46,143 bases of DNA from contig QZLB01000113.1 in NCBI GenBank assembly GCA_004796425.1, positions 1-46,143 on the forward strand, in the 5' to 3' direction. The notes under the pieces were generated by a model. That model was not told the DNA's origin and did not search any database. It saw only the letters and a program-made list of their open reading frames with translations. Every line of letters starts with the position of its first letter. The stretch's first letter is position 1. The stretch comes from Desulfobulbaceae bacterium. GTDB taxonomy: Bacteria > Desulfobacterota > Desulfobulbia > Desulfobulbales > Desulfocapsaceae. The position numbers and the translations under genes are program-made. Of the stretch, positions 1-9,056 are shown one piece after another.

Positions 1-588
1 AACGTTTGCTTTAATGAGCTTAATCCCATCTTCTCTTGCCTTGAGGATTGTTTTTTCGCCGATGTTGCTCATTTCGGGGCGTTGCAGGATGTCTTCCTGC
101 AGGATTTTTTTGTAAATGAGATATTCTTCTTTGGGAGAAATGTCAGGTTTTGTTTGTTGGGTGTAAATATAATCTTCGATGGAGGTCTGTTTACCGTTGT
201 TATTACCCTCGGTGAGATCCACCCGGTAATTCTTGTACTCAAGAAAGCAGTGGGTATGCGGGATATATGGTAACTGGTATTTCTTCAGCAAATTGTTGGT
301 TCCCTGTACGATCGTTTCTGTCATCTCGTAGATACCTAACGTCTTTACGACGTCAATTGACAGCTCTTCGGCAAGGGTCGCAAAACACATATGCTTTGTC
401 GTGCAGGTGCCTCTGTTGTCCTTGATGGCAATCAGAGGGTCATCCTTGGTGTCGTTAAGGCCATAGGGGATATCCAGGAGGAATTGTGCGGCGGCTTGGA
501 AGTCATTAATTTTCAACTCGAGTAACCGGGCAGAAACGACTCCATTATTGGTTAGTTGGGCTTTAGGAAAGCAGGTGAGTGAATCCAT
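1..588 (-). CDS. Transglutaminase-fold hypothetical protein (partial, C-terminus outside window)
   Basis: An open frame of 196 codons runs off the left edge, so the C-terminus is missing. The start at 588 is supported by an AGGAG Shine-Dalgarno seven bases upstream. The protein has GTCTTKH at residues 60-66, a histidine pair in PHTH at 110-113, and an aspartate at 124 in RVDLT. This order of Cys, His and Asp is the layout of the transglutaminase/cysteine-protease fold. The GTCxxKH motif is seen in small uncharacterised bacterial proteins that I recall but cannot name. There is no signal peptide, so it is probably cytoplasmic. Substrate is unknown. It lies downstream of the chemoreceptor on the same strand, but a hairpin separates them, so it probably has its own promoter. 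Confidence 0.6.
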   Translation of the reverse strand, partial: MDSLTCFPKAQLTNNGVVSARLLELKINDFQAAAQFLLDIPYGLNDTKDDPLIAIKDNRGTCTTKHMCFATLAEELSIDVVKTLGIYEMTETIVQGTNNLLKKYQLPYIPHTHCFLEYKNYRVDLTEGNNNGKQTSIEDYIYTQQTKPDISPKEEYLIYKKILQEDILQRPEMSNIGEKTILKAREDGIKLIKANV

Positions 589-654
589 TGTGTAGCTCCT
601 GTATAGCTTTGAAAACAATGAGGATTTTTGATATCTGAACAGGTTGGTATGTTA

Positions 655-667
655 CTCTATTATAGAG
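655..667 (-). promoter_or_regulatory. Candidate -10 element embedded in a perfect palindrome
   Basis: Reading the minus strand, TATAAT (664 to 659) matches the sigma-70 -10 consensus exactly and lies about 70 bases upstream of the start at 588. It sits inside the palindrome CTCTAT-T-ATAGAG (655-667). No good -35 is seen at 16-18 bases. The dyad could be an operator covering the -10. Confidence 0.35.
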
Positions 668-710
668 GGAGGTGCGAGAAAAATGAGGAGGATTTTGCAG
701 GGTGGACGCG

Positions 711-745
711 ACAAAGCCCGGGGACTTGCGTCATCCGGGCTTTGT
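711..745 (-). terminator. Hairpin terminator downstream of the chemoreceptor gene
   Basis: ACAAAGCCCGG (711-721) pairs perfectly with CCGGGCTTTGT (735-745), giving an 11-bp GC-rich stem with a 13-base loop. It lies 18 bases past the stop of the chemoreceptor gene. There is no long T tract after the stem on the minus strand, so termination strength is uncertain. Confidence 0.6.
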
Positions 746-763
746 TGGGGAGGTTGTAACCGT

Positions 764-2815
764 CTAAATCTTAAACCTGGCGACCAGTTCGGTCAGTCGT
801 TCTGAGAGTTCAGAAAGTTCATCGGCGGATGAGCGGACATGGACACTGCTTTCTTTGACCGCTTCTGAGCGTTCGGTTACCTGACCAACGCTTTCGCTCA
901 TTTCAGTGGTCATCACATTGGAACTGGCCACGTTTTCATTGATTTCCCCGATTCCCTGAGAGGCCTGGGAAACGTTGTTCACAATCTCGTTGGTGGTAAT
1001 CGATTGTTCTTCAACAGCGGTAACAATAGAGTTGACGATCTCATCCACATCGGAAATAACGTTGGAAATTTCTTCAATCTCCTTAACCGTGGTTGTCGTC
1101 CTGGACTGGATACCGCTGATTGCATCCCTGATTTTTCCGGTCGCTTCTGCGGTGCCCTGGGCCAAATCCTTGATCTCGTTGGCTACGACCGCAAAACCTT
1201 TACCCGCTTCACCGGCGCGGGCGGCCTCAATGGTCGCGTTGAGGGCAAGCAGGTTGGTCTGCTCCGAGATCTCGGTAATGGTTTCGGTGATGGAGCCAAT
1301 GGCATTAGCCGCGTCGCCAAGCTCGGTAATGGAAACGTGAGATTTCTGGGCGTTTGCCACTGCTGATTCCGTTGTTTGGCGTGCCCGGGCACTGTTCTCG
1401 GCAATTTCCCTGATGGTGTTGCCCATCTCCTCGGAAGCAGAGGCGATCATATCGAGATTCACCGCAGACTCTTCCATAGCGGCAGAGACCGAGCCCATGG
1501 AATCGGATACCTGCTGGGCGTTTCCTGAGGCGCCTTCAGCAATACTGGTTGTTGATTCGGCGTTGGATACCATCTCGTCTGCAATTGAGGCGAGTTCGGT
1601 TGAGGCGGCCGAGAGAGACTGCGAGGAACGCATGATGTCCTCCAGCATTTCCTTGCCCTTCCTCACCATCTCGCCCAGTGAGTTGGTGAGCTCACCAATT
1701 GCATCATCGACCGTTGAAGAAAACTGAATGGTGTAATTACCTTCACCTACCTCGTGTGCTTTGGCAGCAAGCTCTTTGAGCGGTTTGTTGATGGAGCGGA
1801 CCAACAGTATTGTCACTCCGACACCACCGAGCACCACCACCAGACCGACCAATAGGTTGTTGCGGAGCATTTTAGTATCAAGTCCGGCAACGATGTCTAC
1901 ATAGTTAAGACCAACAGCCAGTGTGACTCCCCAATCGTCAATCCGCTTTTTGTAGGTGATTTTTTCTTCACCTTTCCAGTCGTATTTAACGAACCCATCT
2001 GGTTCTTTAAAGGCCGGGATCATTTCAATCAGATTATCGGTGGGCTTCAAGGTTGGATGGACCAGAACTGAACCCTCATCTGTAAAGATGAAAAAATAGC
2101 CCTTACCAAACTTAGTTTCGCTCACCAATTGTCTGACTTCATTTGAGATCATCAGCTGGCCAACGTAGATGGCGCCAATGATTTTATTTTCAAGATCATA
2201 TATCGGTTTGTAAGCGGTAAGGTACCAGTCGTTTACAACAAAGGCTTTGCCGCGAAAGGTCTGACCACTCATGACGGTTTTGTATACAGTACTGGAAGAA
2301 GGAATATACGTACCGGTTGCTCGTTCACCATTGAGCTTCTTAACGTTGGTTGAGATCCTCAACAACTTATCATCTACCAACTGAAAGATCGTTGCGGTAG
2401 CACCGGTGCTTTCGCCAATATGGTCAACGAAGGTATTGTCACCGGTGACATAGGTGATACCTGCCTGAAATTTCGGTATTTCTTTGGTGATTGTCTCCTT
2501 GGTGATCTGGTTCACCATGGTTGTCTCAACCATGCTCGCGTCATCAAGCAGCAGACCGCCTTTGGATTTCAATTCTGTTTCCAGAAATCGTAAGTCGCCC
2601 TCTAGCTTTCTCCTGGTAGCCTGGTCCATAGAAAGCAAAGAATTATAGACGGACTCGTGAATGTTTTGTAAAGCACCCTCCCCCAGATCAAACAACCCGT
2701 TTTTGGACATTCGTATGGCATTTCCTGAGGTGATTATGATGGATAACACCACCACCGAAATCATTGAAATAAAAAGCTTGGTGGTAAACTTCATATTCTT
2801 GAAAAAGCTGAGCAT
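764..2815 (-). CDS. Methyl-accepting chemotaxis protein with periplasmic Cache region
   Basis: This is a membrane chemoreceptor that senses a ligand outside the inner membrane and controls a CheA/CheW array. It has 683 residues from the start at 2815, chosen because GGAGGA lies seven bases upstream; an in-frame ATG at 2851 would add 12 residues without a better ribosome site. Segments in order are a first transmembrane helix at about 14-33, a periplasmic region of about 285 residues resembling a Cache_3-Cache_2 (double Cache) sensor, a second transmembrane helix at about 320-339, a HAMP linker, and a long coiled-coil signalling domain. The signalling tip contains [19 protein letters not shown], the near-invariant hairpin of the MCP family. 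No C-terminal CheR/CheB pentapeptide is present; the protein ends VARFKI. Cache domains of this type often bind small organic acids, but the ligand cannot be read from sequence. It is monocistronic: a hairpin follows it. Confidence 0.95.
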   Translation of the reverse strand: MLSFFKNMKFTTKLFISMISVVVLSIIITSGNAIRMSKNGLFDLGEGALQNIHESVYNSLLSMDQATRRKLEGDLRFLETELKSKGGLLLDDASMVETTMVNQITKETITKEIPKFQAGITYVTGDNTFVDHIGESTGATATIFQLVDDKLLRISTNVKKLNGERATGTYIPSSSTVYKTVMSGQTFRGKAFVVNDWYLTAYKPIYDLENKIIGAIYVGQLMISNEVRQLVSETKFGKGYFFIFTDEGSVLVHPTLKPTDNLIEMIPAFKEPDGFVKYDWKGEEKITYKKRIDDWGVTLAVGLNYVDIVAGLDTKMLRNNLLVGLVVVLGGVGVTILLVRSINKPLKELAAKAHEVGEGNYTIQFSSTVDDAIGELTNSLGEMVRKGKEMLEDIMRSSQSLSAASTELASIADEMVSNAESTTSIAEGASGNAQQVSDSMGSVSAAMEESAVNLDMIASASEEMGNTIREIAENSARARQTTESAVANAQKSHVSITELGDAANAIGSITETITEISEQTNLLALNATIEAARAGEAGKGFAVVANEIKDLAQGTAEATGKIRDAISGIQSRTTTTVKEIEEISNVISDVDEIVNSIVTAVEEQSITTNEIVNNVSQASQGIGEINENVASSNVMTTEMSESVGQVTERSEAVKESSVHVRSSADELSELSERLTELVARFKI

Positions 2816-3181
2816 AATAGTTCCTCCGGAATGCGATGGGACAACTTCCATTTTCTACTTTGATTGTAATGGCTCGGTAAGACAACCATCTCTTTGTAGT
2901 ATGCATATATCTGAAAGAAGATCAAATTTTTGGTCAACAGAACTTTGACGTTATTTTTCATTCGTCTGACTTTTTTGGTTAAAAAAATAACGAAAGCAAA
3001 TAATTAGGTTGTTTTCGAAAAATTCCAGCAGGAATATGAAGGTGCTCAGGTAACAGGGAGGGTGAACTCGAACAAAAAATTTTCTTAGCACCTGATGTTT
3101 GCGTTGAATGGCTGAGCATGATAGATTCACCGGATTGTAACAACGGTTGATGGCATCACAGAATTATATGGTAGGGGATTA
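2816..3181. other. Divergent intergenic region (366 bp)
   Basis: This AT-rich gap separates the chemoreceptor (-) from the CPBP-like gene (+). A weak plus-strand promoter candidate is TTGCGT (3099-3104), 17 bases, TAGATT (3122-3127). AGGTGCT (3040-3046) and AGCACCT (3087-3093) form a distant inverted repeat, and TCAGGT/ACCTGA in the same place offers an alternative pairing. I see no gene and no clear sigma-28 motif for the chemoreceptor. Confidence 0.3.
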
Positions 3182-4006
3182 ATGGAACAGCGTTTTAACC
3201 TTTCCTGGATTACCGGGGCACGGGTACGAGGATTGTACCCGATCATGGTACGGCTGATGAGCATGAGTGAGTTGGTCGTGGTGGGTTTGTTGTTCTATGT
3301 CTTTGTCTGGATCTGGGGGCCGGTTATCACCAGTTTTCCTTTGCCTCTGATGGCTTTTGCGTATGTGGTTGTCGTCGTTTATATCAGCTATATCTCACCA
3401 GTGCTGCTGCATGGTGATAAGGACTGCTACCGTGGTATCGCAAACTGGCGGCAGGGATTTATCAGAACTGACAATCTCGGGCAGGCTGGTCGGTCGTTCG
3501 GGTTGATTATCTTGCTGGGTGGTTCGGGGATAGTGGTTGCCGCCTATCTGAAAAACCCGCAGGTTTTTGTTGAGTTGAACTGGCTGGCCGTGACAATCAA
3601 GTATACGATGTATAACTTCAGCGGCGCCATCCAGGGCTGCTTTACCCTGTTTATTCTGTTCAGATTGATGGATGTGCTGGATCTTAACCCCTTTGAAAAG
3701 AATATCTCCATTGGCGGGAAACTGGTTCTTACCGGTCTGGTCTCAGTATTGTTTGCGATGATGCACTGGCCGAACATGCCGGTGGTGATAATCCTGCTGG
3801 TTTCTTGCCCACTTATAATGTGGCAGTTTTACAGGGCACCCAATTTTTTTATGCTGGTTACTTCTCATGCGATCCTTGGTACGCTTTTGCACCGGGTCTA
3901 TGAACTGCCGATGCGAATCGGTCCTTTCTACCACAATCCTGACAAGTATATATTGCGCGAGCTATTCCCACCCCTGGCGTGGATTATTGGAAATCTCTGG
4001 AAGTAA
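3182..4006 (+). CDS. CPBP-like intramembrane protein
   Basis: A 274-residue polytopic membrane protein with about seven or eight hydrophobic segments. The C-terminal half resembles the CPBP (CAAX protease/bacteriocin-processing, Abi) family: MMHWPN near residue 198 and SHAILGTLLHR near residue 234 match the two histidine-containing motifs in spacing and setting. The first CPBP motif, the glutamate pair EExxxR, is not visible; the corresponding region reads GAIQGCFTLFILFR. So the protein is either a divergent member or a non-catalytic relative. It stands alone between a divergent chemoreceptor and a convergent acyltransferase. The family assignment is tentative; that it is an integral membrane protein is certain. 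Confidence 0.6.
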   Translation: MEQRFNLSWITGARVRGLYPIMVRLMSMSELVVVGLLFYVFVWIWGPVITSFPLPLMAFAYVVVVVYISYISPVLLHGDKDCYRGIANWRQGFIRTDNLGQAGRSFGLIILLGGSGIVVAAYLKNPQVFVELNWLAVTIKYTMYNFSGAIQGCFTLFILFRLMDVLDLNPFEKNISIGGKLVLTGLVSVLFAMMHWPNMPVVIILLVSCPLIMWQFYRAPNFFMLVTSHAILGTLLHRVYELPMRIGPFYHNPDKYILRELFPPLAWIIGNLWK

Positions 4007-4056
4007 TTTCCCTCCAGAACGGTTATGGAACGCTTGGCTTGTCCCATGATGGATAA

Positions 4057-4767
4057 TCAGGGGAGCGCTTCGGTAATGGTATCACTCAAACGCTTACTCA
4101 AATCTTTAGAGTTGAGATCCTGGTAATCTTCCGGGGTAATTGGTTGATGGATCGTCACGTCCACCTGACCCGGGTGAAATTTCTTATGCAACTCCTTCAG
4201 CTTATAGGAACCCGAGATGGTTACAGGTACAATGACAGCTTCTGAGCGGGTGGCCAGTTTCAGGCTGCCCGGGCGAAATACATTGGGCTCAGGACCCTGG
4301 CTCCTGGTGCCCTCTGGAAAGATAACCATAGGATTGCCCGCTTTTATGTTTTCGATACCACGATTAATCGAGTCGACCGATGCCCGTCTGTTTTCACGGT
4401 TAATGAAGACACAGCCAATGCCAAGCATCCAGAGATTTACGATCGGCATATAGACCAGTTCTTTTTTGGCCATAAAGCCGATCGGGCCGGGTAGAAAACC
4501 TATCATAATGGGAATATCAAAGTTTCCCTGGTGATTGGCGACGTAGCAGACATGTTGTGTATGAGGCAGGTTCTCGGAACCGTTTATGGTGATGGTGCCG
4601 CCCGCCAGCCAAATCAATGATCTTGCCCAATTGCCGACAATCATTTGAATGTAGCGGTTTCGCCATGCTTTTAACTGAAACAGTGACAAGAATATAACGG
4701 GAATGTACATAAATATGGAGCAGAACATGTACATCCAGAAGTAGGAATACCAGATAATTGTGCGCAT
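4057..4767 (-). CDS. plsC: 1-acyl-sn-glycerol-3-phosphate acyltransferase (PlsC family)
   Basis: The enzyme transfers an acyl chain to lysophosphatidic acid to make phosphatidic acid at the inner face of the cytoplasmic membrane. From the start at 4767 it has 236 residues, the usual family length. It has an N-terminal hydrophobic hairpin (about 5-30), the catalytic NHxxxxD box as NHQGNFD at 78-84, FINRE at 121-125, and FPEGTRS at 150-156, the three standard motifs in order. In-frame ATGs at 4809 and 4857 would add up to 30 residues, but neither has a convincing ribosome site. It is transcribed alone, convergent with the CPBP-like gene. A genome usually has more than one PlsC-like protein, so this one may serve a side pathway. 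Confidence 0.9.
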   Translation of the reverse strand: MRTIIWYSYFWMYMFCSIFMYIPVIFLSLFQLKAWRNRYIQMIVGNWARSLIWLAGGTITINGSENLPHTQHVCYVANHQGNFDIPIMIGFLPGPIGFMAKKELVYMPIVNLWMLGIGCVFINRENRRASVDSINRGIENIKAGNPMVIFPEGTRSQGPEPNVFRPGSLKLATRSEAVIVPVTISGSYKLKELHKKFHPGQVDVTIHQPITPEDYQDLNSKDLSKRLSDTITEALP

Positions 4768-5130
4768 GATTCTTCGTTCTTTTACCAGTGATTCAAAGGG
4801 TTCATACATATAACACGTGCTGTTGTATGTGATAAATACCCAGACCAAAAATTGCAAGTGTGAATTGTGGTGCTTGCTGAGGAATTCAACTTACAGAGTG
4901 CGTCATAGTTAGAGCATCTTACTTTGTAGGGACTTTTTTAAATTACCGAAGGGTGCAGGAATAAATAACATTTTCAGGAACACCGAATATTGACCGCTGG
5001 TTCTTGTTGAATTTGGTGTTAGGTTTGTGATATCAATTACCGTCGGCTTTGGACTGAAACTACAATAGTTTCGCCAAAGTTGAATCTTGGCACGAGATGC
5101 AAGCATAGAATTGAGAGATGGAGAGGTTCA
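4768..5130. other. Divergent intergenic region (363 bp)
   Basis: The gap separates plsC (-) from the PilZ gene (+). Its notable element is the interrupted dyad at 5047-5079, listed separately. A weak plus-strand promoter candidate, TTGAAT, 18 bases, TATCAA, ends just before the dyad. The first 90 bases may be coding if plsC starts at 4857. No other gene is seen. Confidence 0.3.
5047..5079 (+). promoter_or_regulatory. Interrupted dyad or 5'-leader hairpin ahead of the PilZ gene
   Basis: CTTTGG (5047-5052) pairs with CCAAAG (5074-5079), and inside it GAAACTA (5056-5062) pairs with TAGTTTC (5066-5072) around the centre CAA. This gives 13 base pairs in a two-part stem with a small asymmetric interior loop. 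No T tract follows, so it is not a terminator. It ends 51 bases before the PilZ start, which fits a repressor site or a leader RNA hairpin. Confidence 0.4.
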
Positions 5131-5613
5131 ATGACCGAAGAAATGCTGGTTACAGCCCTGGTAGATAGTAAGAAAAATACTGAAATCAAATGTCCCTATT
5201 GCGGGGTGACGAGACGGGTTAATCTCGGGAAATACAAGGATTTAAAACCGGAAATCACCACCAAATGTAAATGCGGGAAACGATTTTCCATCCAGTTTGA
5301 TTATCGATCCGAGGGTCGCGTCTATTTCGAATGTCTGGGGCAGTTTATGGTCTTGCGCCCACAACAGTCAGCATTGATGGGTATGAGCGTGTTTGATCTG
5401 TCAAAACACGGGATCGGTATGGAGGTAGAGGACGCACCGCCGATAAGCCCGGGTGATAGACTTCGGGTTATTTTCACGCTCGACTTGGGCCCAAAGCCTG
5501 AAGAGATAGACACTGAAGTGTTGGTTAAACAGGTTTCGGGTAATTATCTCGGGTGCGAATTCGTCAATTTTATACTCGATTACGAGATACTCGAAGCCAA
5601 TCCATTTTTTTAG
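5131..5613 (+). CDS. PilZ-domain protein with zinc-ribbon-like N-terminus
   Basis: A 160-residue cytoplasmic protein predicted to bind cyclic di-GMP and act as an effector. The start at 5131 follows GAGAGG by four bases; the longer frame from 5080 lacks a site. The N-terminal part has CPYC at 21-24 and CKC at 46-48, which looks like a zinc ribbon. The C-terminal part carries the two PilZ signatures: RxxxR (R59-R63 in YRSEGR) and DxSxxG as DLSKHG at 89-94, followed by the expected beta-barrel strands. Both ligand-binding motifs look intact, so binding is likely. Its last bases overlap the end of the convergent homoserine kinase gene by four. Target and process are unknown. Confidence 0.8.
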   Translation: MTEEMLVTALVDSKKNTEIKCPYCGVTRRVNLGKYKDLKPEITTKCKCGKRFSIQFDYRSEGRVYFECLGQFMVLRPQQSALMGMSVFDLSKHGIGMEVEDAPPISPGDRLRVIFTLDLGPKPEEIDTEVLVKQVSGNYLGCEFVNFILDYEILEANPFF

Positions 5614-6542
5614 CGAATCAGCGTCTTAAATGTTTCACGGTTGATCGTGTTCACCTGGTCCGCACAGGCGACCATCTCCTGGTAGGCATCTCTTTTTTCA
5701 CTGCCCGGGTAAATCATATTAAACTGCCGGTATCGCCAGAACGCGGTTGCTGCCGCTCCGTAAATAATGTGTTCCTGAAGCACCTCGGTTTCTGCAGGGG
5801 TCAGTTTCCTGCGTTTCTGGTAGCCGCTTATCATGGCTGCTGCATGGGATTCGAGTAATTGATTGTTTCGAAAACAGCACCCGGTAATACACATTCCCAG
5901 ATCAAATACCAGGTAATAGTTACACGCCTCTTCAAAATCCAGAACGGCGCCGAGATTGGTGTGGCTGAAAACCATGTTGTCGGAAAACAGATCCCCATGT
6001 ACCAGGCCGGTTGGCAGATCGGAGCGGCAGCTCCGTTCGATCTGGGGGCGGATGGTCTGGAGCCATTCGGGAAATGGACCGGGTTGACCATGAACCTGGT
6101 CAAAGTTCTCAAGGCCATAAGAAAAGGTGGTGGGAAGTCCTTCCAGGGGAGGGATCTGGTGAAGTTCGGCCAGTGCAGAGCCGACCTGTACCAGCATCTC
6201 AGGAGAGAGCATCGTTTCTACGGTGCCCTCGATATATGTTTTGAGATAGACCGGCTTGTTGTCATACATCACATAAAATCTCTCATCCGCCGTTTTTACC
6301 AGGCGAGAAGTGGTAAACTGGTGATCTGAGAGATGCTGCAGCAATGAGGTTAGCAAGCCAATTTCCTCTTTATTTTTCTCATCACAGACCGACAGAACAT
6401 ATCTGCCGGAGTCAGTACTGATGATAAAGCTTGAGTTGGCCAATCCTCCCTTCATTTCGGTAAAGTCCCTGACTGAACCCAGGTTATAGGGCCGAATGAT
6501 TTCCTCAAGCGCGTGCTGGTTGAGTTTCGTATAGGTTGCCAT
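5610..6542 (-). CDS. thrB: Homoserine kinase, aminoglycoside-phosphotransferase-like type
   Basis: A 310-residue cytoplasmic kinase predicted to phosphorylate L-homoserine on its hydroxyl group with ATP, giving the substrate of threonine synthase. The fold is that of APH/choline kinases rather than the GHMP kinases, as in the shorter ThrB class. Visible motifs are the N-terminal KGGLANSSF loop near 31-39, the catalytic loop VHGDLFSDN near 180-188, and the metal-binding LDFEEA near 202-207. The neighbour immediately upstream on the same strand is threonine synthase, 27 bases away, which strongly supports the substrate. Without that context this would be called only an APH-family kinase. Confidence 0.88.
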   Translation of the reverse strand: MATYTKLNQHALEEIIRPYNLGSVRDFTEMKGGLANSSFIISTDSGRYVLSVCDEKNKEEIGLLTSLLQHLSDHQFTTSRLVKTADERFYVMYDNKPVYLKTYIEGTVETMLSPEMLVQVGSALAELHQIPPLEGLPTTFSYGLENFDQVHGQPGPFPEWLQTIRPQIERSCRSDLPTGLVHGDLFSDNMVFSHTNLGAVLDFEEACNYYLVFDLGMCITGCCFRNNQLLESHAAAMISGYQKRRKLTPAETEVLQEHIIYGAAATAFWRYRQFNMIYPGSEKRDAYQEMVACADQVNTINRETFKTLIR

Positions 6543-6569
6543 GGTTTTCGTTGTGATCGGGGAAATGAT

Positions 6570-7997
6570 TTAATGGGCAAGTAGGGTTTGTATCAACTCC
6601 GTAAGCGTCTCCTGCAGTTCGTGGCAGCTGCAGGTATGCATGGTTTCTGTTTTCTGCATGGTGGCTTCAATTGCCGGGTGTCGGTTCTCTCGTGCGACTT
6701 CTTCACCAAGCGCGAGACTGGTAATATCGGGGAATTTGGCCGGGTGGGCGGTAACCATGCAGATGATCGGAGTTTCTTTCTGCTGCTGTTCCCGGGCAGC
6801 AGAAACGGCAACGCTGCCATGGGGGTCGAGCAGGTAATTATATTGGTGGTAGAAGTCTCTCATCGTTGAAAGGGTTTGTTCATCACTCACACTCACCGAA
6901 GAAAAACCCTGGGCAAAGTGATGGTAGAGTGTTGGCTCGAACTCGATATGACCTTCCTGCTCAAAACGATCCATCACGGTTTTGGTGATCGATGGGTCTG
7001 GTGAATGCAGGGAGAGAAATCTCCAGAAATTATAGGGTAGCACGATATCAATGGCCGATGAAACCGTTTGTATCAGTTGATTTTTATGCATCCTGCCCTG
7101 ACCGAAAATCTGGTGCAGGGTCTGGTTCTGGTTGGTGGCGCAGATGAAGGTTTCCACCGGTAAGCCCATTTTTCTGGCGATACTGCCGGCACAGAGATTA
7201 CCAAACGCCCCTGCCGGTACAGAAAAGATGACCTTCTGGTCCAGGCTGTCAACCGTTTGAAAATAACCACTGAAATAGTGTACGACCTGCATCATCACCC
7301 GACCCCAGTTAATGGAATTGACACTGGAGAGTTTCAGGGCCGACTTGGTTTGGGGTTCGTTGAACATACGGGCGACGACAATGTCAAGATCGTCACCGCC
7401 GTTGGCACACTCGGTGACCGCCACCGGATGAATGTTGTCTGCATCCACGGTGGTCATCTGTCGGCGCTGTTCTTCGGAAATCATCGATTGGGGGAAGAGC
7501 GGCCAGCAGTTCATAGACTTTTTACCGGCAGCTGCCGCGACCGCAGCCGGGCCGGTATCTCCGGTGGTGGCTAAAATCAGCGATAACGACTTTTGATCTT
7601 TCTGGAGGAAATAGTCCATGCAACCGACCAGAAAGCCCATGGCTATATCTTTAAATGACTGGGTCGGGCCATGAAACAGTTCTTGAATATAAAAATGATC
7701 GGGCCCTTTGCGAATGACCGGTGCAACCCGAGTATCAGTAAAGGAGGCGAAACTGGACAGGAGCAGTTCCTTTAGGTCCTGATCAGGGATTTCGTCGACG
7801 GGGATGTATGGACGGATGAGGCGATAGGCCAGATCGGTAAACCCCAGACTCCCCATTTCTTCTAATTCAGCCCGGGAAAAACGAGGAATCTGCTGGGGAA
7901 TAAAAAGCCCGCCATCGGCGGCAAACCCTTGAAGCAGGGCGTCCTTGAAACCGACCGGGGCAATACCACCCCGGCTACTGATATAGTGCATGTTCAT
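6570..7997 (-). CDS. thrC: Threonine synthase
   Basis: A pyridoxal-phosphate enzyme that converts O-phosphohomoserine to threonine and phosphate in the cytoplasm. It has 475 residues. The start at 7997 follows AAGGTGG by eight bases; the upstream extension overlaps the preceding gene and lacks a site. The N-terminus (YISSRGG, GFKDALLQGFAADGGLF) is typical of the longer bacterial ThrC class. The PLP lysine is K116 in GPTQSFKDIAM, and the phosphate-binding glycine-rich loop region follows in TTGDTGPAAVAAA. It sits between an ornithine-cyclodeaminase-family gene and homoserine kinase on the same strand with short gaps (13 and 27 bases), so the three are probably one operon. Confidence 0.95.
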   Translation of the reverse strand: MNMHYISSRGGIAPVGFKDALLQGFAADGGLFIPQQIPRFSRAELEEMGSLGFTDLAYRLIRPYIPVDEIPDQDLKELLLSSFASFTDTRVAPVIRKGPDHFYIQELFHGPTQSFKDIAMGFLVGCMDYFLQKDQKSLSLILATTGDTGPAAVAAAAGKKSMNCWPLFPQSMISEEQRRQMTTVDADNIHPVAVTECANGGDDLDIVVARMFNEPQTKSALKLSSVNSINWGRVMMQVVHYFSGYFQTVDSLDQKVIFSVPAGAFGNLCAGSIARKMGLPVETFICATNQNQTLHQIFGQGRMHKNQLIQTVSSAIDIVLPYNFWRFLSLHSPDPSITKTVMDRFEQEGHIEFEPTLYHHFAQGFSSVSVSDEQTLSTMRDFYHQYNYLLDPHGSVAVSAAREQQQKETPIICMVTAHPAKFPDITSLALGEEVARENRHPAIEATMQKTETMHTCSCHELQETLTELIQTLLAH

Positions 7998-8010
7998 CGA
8001 TCGGGCCACC

Positions 8011-8979
8011 TTATGCATAGCTTGTTGTTTGGGCCTGAAGTTGGGCAAAAACCGCTTTGGCGATCTGAATGTCCTGGACTGCGACTCCGGTAAGATCGGC
8101 AATACTGATCTGCTCTGGTGCTGTTCTGGCAGAGGTTTGGGATGAGATGATTGAACCCAGTTCTTGAATCCGGTCCTTATCGATCGTACCCGTCTGAAGT
8201 GCTCTGGCTATTTCGCCTCGCTCAATGCATTGTGGTATGGAATCTGCCACAACCAGCTCTGCCCTGGTGAACAGTTTGGCGTCCAACTCCTGCTTGGTCG
8301 GAGTATCGGCTCCCATGGCGGTGATATGGGTGCCTTCCCGCACCAGCTGGGCATCAAACAGTGGTTGTGACGATGGTGTGGCCGTAATGATCAGATCGCA
8401 TTGCGCGGTAACTCGTTCCGGGTCATTAGTGGTTTGCACATCAAAACCCATGGAACTCATATCGGCTTTGTATGCATGTAGTGATTCCTTAGAGCGGCCC
8501 CAGGCAACCACCTTTCGGCACGGGTAAAGATCTTTGAGGTACTGGACTTGCATGCGTGCCTGGATACCGGTGCCAAAAACACCAATAGCAGAAGGATTTT
8601 CAGGCGCCAGATAGCGCGCCGAGATGGCTCCGGCAATGGCGGTGCGAACATCGGTTAAGTAGCCTTCATCAAGCAACAGCGCCTTGGGGATGCCGGTTTT
8701 CTGACAGAATATCAGCATCAGTCCCGAATTTGAGGGCAGGCCGAGCTGTGGGTTCTGATAGAAACCGGAGGCGATTTTGATGACGAAATAGTCATCATTT
8801 TTGATATAGCCATATTTGATGTGGGTATCACCCGGTGGTTCAGTAAAACAGAGTTCTCCAACGGGTGGTACTTTGACCTGGCCGGCGGAGTACGCAACAA
8901 ATCCTGCTTCTATTTCACTGCTTAGATCCAGTTGGCAGCAGACTGTTTTAATCTGTTCAAGTGTATAGGTCTGGGTCAT
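8011..8979 (-). CDS. Ornithine cyclodeaminase/mu-crystallin family enzyme
   Basis: A 322-residue NAD(P)-dependent enzyme of the ornithine cyclodeaminase family. The Rossmann loop is GVFGTGIQA at 133-141, and the family block LTDVRTAIAGAISARYL lies at about 108-124. FVIKIASGF near 65-73 carries the conserved lysine region. The start at 8979 fits the family N-terminus; the extra 64 codons upstream have no homology that I recognise. Family members include ornithine cyclodeaminase, alanine dehydrogenase, pyrroline-2-carboxylate or ketimine reductases, and SbnB-type enzymes. The substrate cannot be chosen from sequence alone. Being first in an operon with threonine synthase and homoserine kinase suggests an imine or amino acid linked to threonine metabolism. 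A plausible promoter lies at 9028-9056. Confidence 0.85.
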   Translation of the reverse strand: MTQTYTLEQIKTVCCQLDLSSEIEAGFVAYSAGQVKVPPVGELCFTEPPGDTHIKYGYIKNDDYFVIKIASGFYQNPQLGLPSNSGLMLIFCQKTGIPKALLLDEGYLTDVRTAIAGAISARYLAPENPSAIGVFGTGIQARMQVQYLKDLYPCRKVVAWGRSKESLHAYKADMSSMGFDVQTTNDPERVTAQCDLIITATPSSQPLFDAQLVREGTHITAMGADTPTKQELDAKLFTRAELVVADSIPQCIERGEIARALQTGTIDKDRIQELGSIISSQTSARTAPEQISIADLTGVAVQDIQIAKAVFAQLQAQTTSYA

Positions 8980-9027
8980 TGTATCTGTCCGGGTTGAGGG
9001 ATTCTTGTTGAGCAACAACCGGTGCCT

Positions 9028-9056
9028 ACTATAGTCTTTTTTTGGGGTGATGTCCT
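9028..9056 (-). promoter_or_regulatory. Candidate sigma-70 promoter of the threonine operon
   Basis: On the minus strand, AGGACA (9056-9051), a 17-base spacer and TATAGT (9033-9028) resemble a sigma-70 promoter. The start point would be near 9021, leaving a leader of about 40 bases. That leader contains the small perfect dyad TTGTTG-AG-CAACAA (9005-9018), which could be an operator. Confidence 0.4.

Noticed and set aside
975-1366. Two 120-codon plus-strand open frames
   Set aside because: Both lie opposite the highly conserved signalling domain of the chemoreceptor and have no features of their own.
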